Below are positions 1 to 5,464 of a DNA stretch of 13,024 nucleotides, one piece after another. The translations under genes and the position numbers were made by a program. Under the pieces are notes generated by a model that saw nothing but the letters and a program-made list of their open reading frames with translations, made no database searches and had not been told where the DNA came from. The DNA is from Flavobacterium sp. (GTDB lineage: Bacteria > Bacteroidota > Bacteroidia > Flavobacteriales > Flavobacteriaceae): the NCBI GenBank assembly GCA_018062725.1, contig JAGORP010000061.1, positions 1 to 13,024 of the forward strand, read 5' to 3'. How positions within the stretch are numbered: the first letter of the stretch is position 1; every line of letters starts with the position of its first letter.

Positions 1-1691
1 AGTGTAGGATGAATTTGGTTTTGCTCGTTGATCATCTGGGTCAGTAAAGAGACAAAACTGTTGCTTTTTGAAAACGTTTCCTTCGACAATTCGTGGGTTA
101 TGTTTCTGATTTCGTCCTCCACTTCTTTAATTGAATCAATATGATGAACAGCTTGTTCGAGTGATTGCGAGTCCGTTTTTCTTGTCAGTGAAAACAAATT
201 GAATCTTGTACTCGCTAGTTTGTTCATTACGTTATCGTGCAGTTCAATAGCGATGCGTTTTTTTTCTTTTTGTTTGGCATCTTCTTCTTTCGATTGTTGA
301 TTGAGCATCAATTGGTAGATTTCTTCGTTAGCTTTTTGCTGATTTTGAATCAAGATAAACTCCTTTTTTTGGCTGCGTTGTTTATAAATGATAAATAGCA
401 ATATAACGATCAATAAAACACTTGCTATGATTGAAGTTTGCACCCATTTTTGCTTGATTGCTTTTTCTTTCTGCTGAGCAATTTCGTCGGTTTCGAGTTG
501 GATTTTTAGAAACTTACTACGCTCTCTTCGTTCTCTGTTTAATAAACTATCTGCTTGTACATCATATTCAATAAAAGCATGAGATGCCTTATCTTTGTTT
601 ACTTTTCCAACTTGAAGTAAAGCATTCATAATGTCATAGGGCGGCGCTTTAGACTTTCTTGCAAAAGTTAAAGCCAAATCTGCATATTTTTGAGCTTCTA
701 AAATATGTCCTTTTGAGTAGCATAACTTTGAATAATCTATATAAAGCCAAAATTCATCATTTGAATTATACTTTTTTGCCAAAAGTAAAATTTTCTCAAA
801 TTCTTTTTCTAGTCCATCAAGCTCATTTAGATGAACTTTACAACTAAAAATTGAAGAAAAGTTTGCTACAAAAATTTCTGGATTAGAATACCTCAGATTT
901 TTAATTTCAGAAGATTGTTTGAAATAACTAATTGCGGTTTTAAATTCCTTTTTTTGAAAATACAAATTCCCAATATTATTGAGAATAAGGGCTTTTTCTG
1001 TATTAGAATCTAATTTATTCGCCTTTATTAAATCCAACCCTTTTTTATATTGTATCAATGCTTTTTTGAAGTTAAAATTTGATTTGTAAATGTTGCCTAA
1101 TAAATTATAAGTATGTATCAAAAAAACCTTGTCATTCTGTACTAAAAATATTTTTCTTGCTCTCAAAATCTCTAATTCTGAAGAGGAATAGTCATTAATA
1201 ATACTAAAAATCTGACCTTTAAATAATATAACTTTTGCTAAACTATTAACATCATTTGTGTTTTTGTAAAATTTTTCTGCCATCTTGTAATAATACATTG
1301 CACTGTCATTTTGAGTTGTAAAGTTTTTGTGGAAACTTCCTCTATACCTATAAAACCTAGCTAAATTAAGTGTGTCATTTGCTTCTGTGGATTTTGAGTT
1401 ATGAATTCTAGAAATTTTATAATAATTAAGACTGTCCTTTAACAAACTGAAGTTTAAAGCCGCCTCACACAAATACCACCGTACTACACTATCATTCTTC
1501 TCCAAATCAATAAATGAAAAGGCTTTGTTGTTGTAGTTTTTACGGATTTCTGTTGGCAAAGTGTCGATACTAGCAAGCTTAAGGTATTTCTCTACTGAGT
1601 CGTTGCGAGAATCAGAAATAGCTGTCTTTTTGGTGCAGGAAACCAAAAACAACATGAAAGATAGAATCGTGGCTAAATACCTTAAGCTCAT
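1..1691 (-). CDS. TPR-containing sensor histidine kinase (HisKA_3 type), C-terminus outside window
   Basis: Membrane sensor kinase that should phosphorylate a NarL-type response regulator. The ATG at 1691 opens a frame that runs off the left edge, giving 563 visible residues. Residues 1-19 look like a lipoprotein signal (FLVSC, Cys19). TPR-like helices are seen at about 186-255 (YNLLGNIY, NNIGNLYF) and 310-345. A charged coiled coil precedes one membrane segment at about 417-439, and a second coiled coil follows it. The phosphoacceptor box is KKRIAIELHDNVMNKL with His485. The ATP-binding HATPase domain would lie beyond base 1. Known family architecture is a periplasmic TPR sensor, one membrane helix and a cytoplasmic HisKA_3/HATPase core. 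The NarL-family regulator at 5689-6345 is the likely partner, by inference. A hairpin at 1741-1771 separates this gene from the 63-aa gene upstream, so it probably has its own promoter. Confidence 0.93.
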   Translation of the reverse strand, partial: MSLRYLATILSFMLFLVSCTKKTAISDSRNDSVEKYLKLASIDTLPTEIRKNYNNKAFSFIDLEKNDSVVRWYLCEAALNFSLLKDSLNYYKISRIHNSKSTEANDTLNLARFYRYRGSFHKNFTTQNDSAMYYYKMAEKFYKNTNDVNSLAKVILFKGQIFSIINDYSSSELEILRARKIFLVQNDKVFLIHTYNLLGNIYKSNFNFKKALIQYKKGLDLIKANKLDSNTEKALILNNIGNLYFQKKEFKTAISYFKQSSEIKNLRYSNPEIFVANFSSIFSCKVHLNELDGLEKEFEKILLLAKKYNSNDEFWLYIDYSKLCYSKGHILEAQKYADLALTFARKSKAPPYDIMNALLQVGKVNKDKASHAFIEYDVQADSLLNRERRERSKFLKIQLETDEIAQQKEKAIKQKWVQTSIIASVLLIVILLFIIYKQRSQKKEFILIQNQQKANEEIYQLMLNQQSKEEDAKQKEKKRIAIELHDNVMNKLASTRFNLFSLTRKTDSQSLEQAVHHIDSIKEVEDEIRNITHELSKETFSKSNSFVSLLTQMINEQNQIHPT

Positions 1692-1740
1692 TATGGTTGA
1701 ATTAGTGTACTGTTAAAATTAAACTTTATTTCAAAAACAA

Positions 1741-1771
1741 AGTGATTTTCAGAATAAATCTGAAAATCACT
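1741..1771 (-). terminator. Perfect 13-bp hairpin, probable terminator between the 63-aa gene and the kinase gene
   Basis: AGTGATTTTCAGA (1741-1753) and TCTGAAAATCACT (1759-1771) are exact inverted repeats around a 5-nt loop. On the minus strand the stem is followed by TTTGTTTTTG. On the plus strand it is followed by GTTTTC, so it could act in both directions. It fits an intrinsic terminator for transcripts from 1874-2065, placed 50 nt before the kinase start codon. Confidence 0.65.
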
Positions 1772-1776
1772 GTTTT

Positions 1777-1872
1777 CTATTTGTGCATTCAATTACCGGC
1801 TTACCTGACTTTTTTAACCTTTTTTACCTGCATATACTTCAAAATTGGCAATTCAACGTTATTCACAAATAG
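1777..1872 (-). other. Structured 3' untranslated segment of the 63-aa gene (possible 3'UTR RNA)
   Basis: This segment begins one nucleotide after the stop codon of the 63-aa gene. Its ends form a 9-bp exact inverted repeat: CTATTTGTG at 1777-1785 and CACAAATAG at 1864-1872. On the minus strand an inner stem AATTGCC/GGTAATT (one G-U pair) can nest inside it. The interior also carries GGTAAAAAAGG / GTTAAAAAAG direct repeats. The 1741-1771 hairpin follows immediately. The arrangement could be a processed 3'UTR RNA or just a stable transcript end. No known RNA family was recognised. Confidence 0.3.
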
Positions 1873-1873
1873 T

Positions 1874-2065
1874 CTAAAAAATGTAAAAAAGCACCATAGT
1901 TATCAGTACACTTACAATCGTAAGGAGCAACGTACTTTTTGACTCTTCTTTTTTACCCTTATTAGATTTGATAAGTTTAAATAAAATGAAAAGTGAGATT
2001 AGAATTAAACTAATTAAAAAATAACTCTTGTTTTCATTCTGAATAGTAAAATATAAAACATTCAT
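1874..2065 (-). CDS. Small two-helix membrane protein (63 aa), unknown function
   Basis: A 63-residue frame starting MNVLYFTIQNENK. It has two clear hydrophobic helices, about residues 14-33 (YFLISLILISLFILF) and 45-63 (LLLTIVSVLITMVLFYIF), joined by a basic loop with KSNKGKKEESK. This predicts a hairpin-like inner-membrane protein with a short or absent C-terminal tail. I recognise no family. Support for it being real comes from context: a palindromic box and promoter-like motif lie 50-110 nt upstream, and a structured segment plus terminator-like hairpin follow the stop codon. Its immediate leader (TCGTA..AATAAAC...GCCAAC before the start) resembles that of the 46-aa membrane protein at 5465-5605. 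It could be a small regulator or immunity-type membrane peptide, but nothing in the sequence decides this. Confidence 0.55.
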   Translation of the reverse strand: MNVLYFTIQNENKSYFLISLILISLFILFKLIKSNKGKKEESKSTLLLTIVSVLITMVLFYIF

Positions 2066-2094
2066 ACGGTTGGCTTTTAGTTTATTTTTACGAC

Positions 2095-2125
2095 TTTTAT
2101 ACCTGATAAAAATCCTGATAAAGTA
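2095..2125 (-). promoter_or_regulatory. Promoter-like motif with a 12-nt-period tandem repeat, upstream of the 63-aa gene
   Basis: On the minus strand TACTTTATC starts at 2125, exactly 27 nt after the palindromic box at 2153-2169, and TATAAAA follows at 2101-2095. The plus-strand 9-mer CCTGATAAA occurs at 2102-2110 and 2114-2122, a direct repeat with a 12-nt period. TACTTATC and TATAAAA follow the second palindromic box at 4461-4477 in the same order and with the same 27-nt spacing. No standard Bacteroidota TTG...TAnnTTTG promoter was found here. Confidence 0.4.
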
Positions 2126-2148
2126 AATGTAAAGCGTTGATTTTTAGA

Positions 2149-2175
2149 TTTGGTACACAAAAAGTGTACATTTTT
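2149..2175. promoter_or_regulatory. Palindromic operator-like box, copy 1
   Basis: GTACAC-AAAAA-GTGTAC (2153-2169) is a perfect 6-bp dyad with a 5-nt spacer. The 27 bp from 2149 to 2175 are identical to 4457-4483. It lies upstream of the 63-aa gene on the minus strand. Size and symmetry suit a dimeric transcription factor; the NarL/LuxR-type regulator at 5689-6345 is a candidate by proximity only. Confidence 0.6.
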
Positions 2176-2298
2176 GTTTTTTTACGATTTATCTGAATAA
2201 TATGGATTAAACATTTTCTACATTTGTTTAAAACGCACAAAAAATAATTTTTAATTCACAATTCTAACGCCAGTATTCTATATAAATTTAGAAATCTT

Positions 2299-3138
2299 TT
2301 ACTCACAGTGCTCTTCGATAAAATGATTTTTTCTTCTTCTAAAAGAAAAATAGAATATTGGAAAAACAACTAAAACTCCCAACAAAATGAATGTAAATAA
2401 AGATTGTGAAAAATCCTCAAAAGCAGTTGTTTCCTCTTCAACTCTTTTTAGTTTCAATAATTTTTGATTCAGCATTCCGTTAAAATTTATCAATCCATGA
2501 ATAATTGAATTCAAAAAAATATTATTAAATCTATACATAATAGCTTGTAGTACGATCCCAATTAAAAAGGCAAACATTACCTGATTTACAATACTTATCA
2601 TGTCGATATTTTTATTAAAAATTCCAGATAAATGGGCTATCGCGAATAAAAAAGAAGTCAAAATTACTTCACGATAATAATTTTTATAGTGATAATTACT
2701 GTAGGCTAAACATATATACCCAAATATCAGTACTCTAAAGAAAAATTCTTCGAAGAATCCTGTTACTAAACACTGTGATAAGTAGGAATAAAAATCATAA
2801 CTAGTCACAAAAACTTTGTAAGTGCTAATCTTTATATAAGCAAAGTGTAATGAAAAATAAATTAACAAAGAGCATATTAATAGACCTAAAAAAATATTCT
2901 TGTACAAGAAACCATGATTAAACTTCTTTTCTTTTGAAATCAAAAAAAGAGTTAGAAAAAGTAATGGCATCTTGATTATTGATTGAATAATGAACAAATT
3001 GTTTTTATTGTCATCACTGTAGAAGACAGAAACTAATTGTCTAGTTAAAACTAAATAAATAAAAACAAAAATAATTAGTGAGACCGCTCTGAGTAGGTAT
3101 TTATTCTTCATTACATTTGCATTATAGTTTTCTACCAT
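2299..3138 (-). CDS. CPBP-family (CAAX-like) intramembrane metalloprotease
   Basis: A polytopic membrane protein of 279 residues with the full CPBP signature. Motif 1 is EEFFFR (Glu130, Glu131, Arg135), motif 2 is FAIAH (Phe165, His169), and motif 3 is HGLIN (His214, Asn218). About six to eight hydrophobic segments surround these residues, and the C-terminus is charged (RRRK). The family comprises intramembrane glutamic proteases/CAAX-like enzymes; bacterial members include bacteriocin-immunity and peptide-processing proteins. I chose the ATG at 3138, which overlaps the stop codon of the upstream secreted-protein gene (ATGGTAG), a sign of translational coupling. A TTG at 3162 would add eight residues and a deeper overlap. 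Coupling to an exported protein with a Cys-rich tail suggests that the neighbour is its substrate or functional partner. That link is inference. Confidence 0.9.
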   Translation of the reverse strand: MVENYNANVMKNKYLLRAVSLIIFVFIYLVLTRQLVSVFYSDDNKNNLFIIQSIIKMPLLFLTLFLISKEKKFNHGFLYKNIFLGLLICSLLIYFSLHFAYIKISTYKVFVTSYDFYSYLSQCLVTGFFEEFFFRVLIFGYICLAYSNYHYKNYYREVILTSFLFAIAHLSGIFNKNIDMISIVNQVMFAFLIGIVLQAIMYRFNNIFLNSIIHGLINFNGMLNQKLLKLKRVEEETTAFEDFSQSLFTFILLGVLVVFPIFYFSFRRRKNHFIEEHCE

Positions 3139-3632
3139 TCGAATTCTATCGATATTTCGCAATCATAAAATTCAATACAGCCACAACAATTAGTTGCACA
3201 GTCGTCTCCCAAAAGCGATTTGCCTTTTCTAACATATCTAATTTTGCAGCCTACTTTAATTTTACCTTTAGCACTTGTTAAGTTATCGCCATATCTAAAT
3301 TTGTCACTCATTAAATAAATTTCGCTTAAATCAGTTTTTGATTTAACATTGGGTAATAATTCAACCGATGTGTAAATCCCGTCTCCAGCTATCACATCAT
3401 TATATTTGCCATCATCTGTAAAATCTACACCATTTAAAACATAATACGGCAAAAGCTTATATGCACTCTCATAATTTACTAATGTAAATGTTCTAGCACT
3501 TTTGGTTAATCCACTATTTTTTGCAGCTATTCTATTTCCAATTTTAATAGCTACAGATTCTTCGAAATTTTGACCAAATGATGCATTTGAAATCAATAAA
3601 GTGGCAACTAAGCCAAAAAATAAGTTTTTCAT
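3132..3632 (-). CDS. Secreted protein with Cys-rich C-terminus, unknown function
   Basis: A 166-residue protein with a typical signal peptide (MKNLFFGLVATLLISNASFG, cleavage near residues 20-21). A central motif DDGKYNDVIAGDGIYTS (73-89) resembles the Asp/Gly-rich DG..xD..AGDGIYT signature found in extracellular proteins. Six cysteines lie in the last 40 residues (129, 145, 149, 150, 152, 158), including CATNCCGCIEFYDC. No cysteine occurs in the first 128 residues. The final residues EISIEFEW are hydrophobic and acidic. Leader element A precedes the start codon by 23 nt, and the stop codon overlaps the start of the CPBP protease gene. I do not recognise a named family. A disulfide-stabilised or cleaved C-terminal peptide is possible, but nothing in the sequence proves processing. 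Confidence 0.82.
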   Translation of the reverse strand: MKNLFFGLVATLLISNASFGQNFEESVAIKIGNRIAAKNSGLTKSARTFTLVNYESAYKLLPYYVLNGVDFTDDGKYNDVIAGDGIYTSVELLPNVKSKTDLSEIYLMSDKFRYGDNLTSAKGKIKVGCKIRYVRKGKSLLGDDCATNCCGCIEFYDCEISIEFEW

Positions 3633-3655
3633 ATTTTAAAATTTTTAATTATTTA

Positions 3656-3693
3656 GTCTTGTTTGGTGTCGTCCAAAACATATATAACAAGAC
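3656..3693 (-). promoter_or_regulatory. Leader hairpin A with conserved 18-nt loop sequence
   Basis: The arms GTCTTGTT (3656-3663) and AACAAGAC (3686-3693) pair over 8 bp. On the minus strand the loop contains ATATGTTTTGGACGACAC (3683-3666), identical in copies B and C. The hairpin ends 23 nt before the start codon of the 166-aa gene, followed by an A/T-rich spacer containing AATAATTAAAA, also shared by all copies. It lies in the intercistronic leader rather than after a recognisable promoter of its own. Confidence 0.6.
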
Positions 3694-3702
3694 CTGTTTT
3701 TG

Positions 3703-3758
3703 GTTGATTTGATCGTGCTTGGTATTGCTAAACCAACTCCTACAAAAGCAGCACCAAG
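3703..3758 (-). promoter_or_regulatory. Leader pseudoknot-like module A
   Basis: On the minus strand an 11-nt arm at 3758-3748 pairs with 3728-3718, with one mismatch and one wobble. Within the 19-nt loop GTTGGTTT (3737-3730) can pair with downstream AAATCAAC (3710-3703) through one G-U pair, giving an H-type pseudoknot. A 9-nt spacer then leads to hairpin A. Copy B has the same loop (19 nt), linker (7 nt) and spacer (9 nt). The short 7-nt linker across an 11-bp stem may limit full simultaneous pairing. Confidence 0.45.
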
Positions 3759-3772
3759 TTTTTGGTTAAAAG

Positions 3773-4186
3773 TTAACGCTTTTTTAACTCAGAAAGTATT
3801 CTATACTTTTCAGACTCATATTGTTTGTAAACTCTTTCGTCTTTAATACATTCCGTCAAACAATATTTAAAATCTTTTGAATCAGAATTGATAAAATAAT
3901 CTCCCTTTATTTCTTCATTTTTACAAATGGGATTATTTGGACCAACTCTTCCACAAGAACCTATTTGAGCATTTCCGGAGGCAACTAAATATGTTTGACC
4001 TGCAGCAGTCATGTAAACTCTTACTTGTATTGTGAAGCATCCATTATGCTCACTAATAAAATCTGACTGTGTTGAAAATGTAATATCTACTGGAAATCCA
4101 CCTCTTTCTTGTGAGGAGTTACTTTGTGCCGAAGAACAGCTAACAAAAAAAAACGCTATTAAAAGGCAAAATAATAGATTTTTCAT
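3773..4186 (-). CDS. Small lipoprotein, unknown function
   Basis: A 137-residue protein with a clear lipoprotein signal: a hydrophobic core followed by FFFVSC with Cys17 as the lipidation site, then an SSAQSNSSQ linker. The mature part has cysteines at 50, 78, 88, 109 and 113, and a beta-rich stretch at about 49-75 (FTIQVRVYMTAAGQTYLVASG). The C-terminus is charged and probably helical (YKQYESEKYRILSELKKR). I recognise no family. The gene sits between leader B, which precedes its start by 25 nt, and leader A, which begins about 15 nt after its stop. Its signal-peptide start (MKNLLF) resembles that of the 166-aa neighbour (MKNLFF), but the mature regions show no obvious similarity. Outer-membrane anchoring is expected from the lipobox. 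Confidence 0.8.
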   Translation of the reverse strand: MKNLLFCLLIAFFFVSCSSAQSNSSQERGGFPVDITFSTQSDFISEHNGCFTIQVRVYMTAAGQTYLVASGNAQIGSCGRVGPNNPICKNEEIKGDYFINSDSKDFKYCLTECIKDERVYKQYESEKYRILSELKKR

Positions 4187-4211
4187 GATTTATTTGTTTT
4201 AATTATTCATT

Positions 4212-4246
4212 GTCTTGCGTGTCGTCCAAAACATATCTAACAAGAC
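4212..4246 (-). promoter_or_regulatory. Leader hairpin B with conserved 18-nt loop sequence
   Basis: GTCTTG (4212-4217) pairs with CAAGAC (4241-4246). As minus-strand RNA one further U-G pair closes the loop. The loop holds the invariant ATATGTTTTGGACGACAC (4236-4219). The hairpin stands 25 nt before the lipoprotein start codon and is followed by an AATAATTAAAA spacer. Confidence 0.6.
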
Positions 4247-4255
4247 TTTTTCATG

Positions 4256-4311
4256 GTTGGTTTGATCCTACATCGCATTGCTAAACCAACTCCTGTAAAG
4301 GCAATACAACG
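4256..4311 (-). promoter_or_regulatory. Leader pseudoknot-like module B
   Basis: On the minus strand CGTTGTATTGC (4311-4301) pairs with GCAATGCGATG (4281-4271) over 11 bp, three of them G-U. Loop GTTGGTTT (4290-4283) pairs perfectly with AAACCAAC (4263-4256). Loop, linker and spacer lengths equal those of module A, while the stem sequence differs at several positions with pairing mostly kept. This is the best sequence evidence that the module acts as folded RNA or single-stranded DNA. Confidence 0.5.
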
Positions 4312-4456
4312 TTTCTCTTCTTACAACAAAAAAACTAGAAAAGCATTTTTTTGTTACTTGTCACATTATGGTGGTAAGCCATATCTTTACCCTTAAAGTT
4401 GTTTTAACTCATTGTTTTATATTATGATAAGTAAAATTAAGGTATATGTTTTTGAG
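4312..4456 (-). other. Long upstream leader of the lipoprotein gene (possible 15-codon uORF and A/T hairpin)
   Basis: The gap 4187-4498 holds no gene of normal size. Besides leader B and box 2, it contains a 15-codon frame (start 4382, stop 4335-4337, MAYHHNVTSNKKMLF). AACAAAAAAA (4325-4334) and TTTTTTTGTT (4346-4355) form a 10-bp A/T-only hairpin over the 3' end of that frame. Motifs TACTTATC (4433-4426) and TATAAAA (4421-4415) may mark the promoter. If so, the lipoprotein transcript has an untranslated leader of over 200 nt. Whether the uORF is translated cannot be told. Confidence 0.25.
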
Positions 4457-4483
4457 TTTGGTACACAAAAAGTGTACATTTTT
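4457..4483. promoter_or_regulatory. Palindromic operator-like box, copy 2
   Basis: GTACAC-AAAAA-GTGTAC at 4461-4477, inside 27 bp identical to 2149-2175. It lies just downstream of the 134-aa gene and upstream of the long leader of the lipoprotein gene. On the minus strand TACTTATC starts exactly 27 nt beyond the box, the same spacing as at copy 1. Confidence 0.6.
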
Positions 4484-4498
4484 AAAAAATTTTACTTT

Positions 4499-4903
4499 TT
4501 ACTCATGTTTGACAATCATAGTCGTTTTATCCTCAAAATTATACTCGCCTTTTTTATATATTTCATTGTTATTCAACACTATTTCATATTGATAAATCCC
4601 TTTTGGAAGTAATAAAAGACATTCTTTTCCTTCTTTTGGAATGACTAACTCCTTTTTAATTTCTTCTCCTTCTGAATTCATACCCATGATTCTAACAGTG
4701 ATTTTATCGGCTAATTTGTTTTTCACACACAAACTTTCAATCACTTTGTTATCAACTTTAGGATTCGAATTGGCTACTTTTAAAATACTCAATCCTCCAA
4801 GCAATAATTCACCGCCTTTGATCACTCGATCTAAATCCGATTGTGCAAAGTGCAAGGATGTGAACAATAGCATTCCAAGTAATAGTATCTTTTCTCTTTT
4901 CAT
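4499..4903 (-). CDS. Secreted protein, unknown function
   Basis: A 134-residue protein with an N-terminal signal peptide (MKREKILLLGMLLFTSLHFA, cleavage before QSDL). A Gly/Leu-rich stretch follows (GGELLLGGLSIL, 30-41), then a probably beta-rich domain with alternating polar and hydrophobic strands (KITVRIMGM, KKELVIPKEGKECLLLLPKGIYQYEIVLNN). Two cysteines are present (59 and 95). The pattern LLLLPKGIYQYEI is typical of small beta-sandwich periplasmic or surface proteins, but I recognise no family. It starts 6 nt after the stop of the 152-aa gene, so the two form one operon behind leader C. No leader element lies between them. Confidence 0.8.
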   Translation of the reverse strand: MKREKILLLGMLLFTSLHFAQSDLDRVIKGGELLLGGLSILKVANSNPKVDNKVIESLCVKNKLADKITVRIMGMNSEGEEIKKELVIPKEGKECLLLLPKGIYQYEIVLNNNEIYKKGEYNFEDKTTMIVKHE

Positions 4904-4909
4904 AATAAT

Positions 4910-5368
4910 CTATTTTAAATATTCTATCTCTAAATAAACCATACCGTCCGCCGTAATGTTATAATTTCCTTTCTTTATAGTAATTGCCCCGTTATTTCCC
5001 AGCAAATAAATCGAACTATCAATTACAGACAGTTTCTTTAATTTGGCTACTTTATTTTTAATAGGAATTAATAATTCGGATATCAAAAATCCATTTTTAT
5101 CAAGATTATATATCACATCAGATTGACCCGAAAAGGATTCGTAGTTGGCTTTATTAAGTAGTTTACAAGGAATAGCTGAATCCTGAAACAATCCGCCACA
5201 ACATACATAAATTTGGGCAGAATCAGCTACTTCAAATCCGTCAACTTCAATAGAGAATTCGGAGCAATAAATTGAGTATTCTTCTTGTTGTAATGGGCTT
5301 TCTTGTGCAGTATTTAAATAAGGCAAAACAAAAAACAAGAAAATTGGAATTATGATTCTTTTTTTCAT
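4910..5368 (-). CDS. Secreted protein, unknown function
   Basis: A 152-residue protein with a signal peptide (MKKRIIIPIFLFFVLPYLNTA, cleavage before QES). The mature N-terminal half carries four cysteines (35, 56, 57, 68), including YVCCGG. The C-terminal half looks beta-rich (KLSVIDSSIYLLGNNGAITIKKGNYNITADGMVYLEIEYLK), with a final repeating strand-turn pattern. I recognise no family. Leader hairpin C precedes the start by 28 nt, and the 134-aa secreted-protein gene follows after 6 nt. Upstream on the same strand is the 46-aa membrane protein gene. Cys-Cys pairs also occur in the 166-aa protein (NCCGC), which is only a loose resemblance and does not show homology. Confidence 0.8.
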   Translation of the reverse strand: MKKRIIIPIFLFFVLPYLNTAQESPLQQEEYSIYCSEFSIEVDGFEVADSAQIYVCCGGLFQDSAIPCKLLNKANYESFSGQSDVIYNLDKNGFLISELLIPIKNKVAKLKKLSVIDSSIYLLGNNGAITIKKGNYNITADGMVYLEIEYLK

Positions 5369-5396
5369 AATTTTGTGTATAATTTTTAATTATTCG

Positions 5397-5439
5397 CAGT
5401 CTTGCTATGTGTCGTCCAAAACATATAATGGCAAGGCTG
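5397..5439 (-). promoter_or_regulatory. Leader hairpin C with conserved 18-nt loop sequence
   Basis: CAGTCTTGC (5397-5405) faces GCAAGGCTG (5431-5439): 9 bp with one mismatch. The invariant loop ATATGTTTTGGACGACAC lies at 5426-5409 on the minus strand. It ends 28 nt before the 152-aa gene and is followed by AATAATTAAAA. Relative to copy A an inner T-A pair is replaced by C-G on both arms, a compensating change. The pseudoknot module of copies A and B is absent here. Confidence 0.58.
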
Positions 5440-5464
5440 TTTTTTTATGCTTAAAATTGAAAAA

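Noticed and set aside
1742..1942. 66-codon plus-strand frame
   Set aside because: It covers the terminator-like hairpin and the structured 3' region and overlaps the better-supported minus-strand 63-aa gene.
4412..4612. 66-codon plus-strand frame over box 2
   Set aside because: It overlaps the palindromic box and the 3' end of the 134-aa secreted-protein gene; AT-rich shadow without features.
3666..5426. CRISPR-like repeat array
   Set aside because: Only three copies, spaced by whole genes, and no cas genes.
3656..5439. Leader repeats as integron attC sites in a cassette array
   Set aside because: Small same-strand genes separated by folded repeats suggest an integron, but I found no RYYYAAC/GTTRRRY core pair and no integrase. 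The repeats keep a fixed distance to the following start codon, not to the preceding stop (about 15 nt for A, about 190 nt for B).
3656..5447. Leader hairpins as plus-strand terminators
   Set aside because: On the plus strand each hairpin is followed by a T-rich run, but no plus-strand gene precedes them. The stems are short with 22-25-nt loops, and the invariant loop is not expected of terminators.
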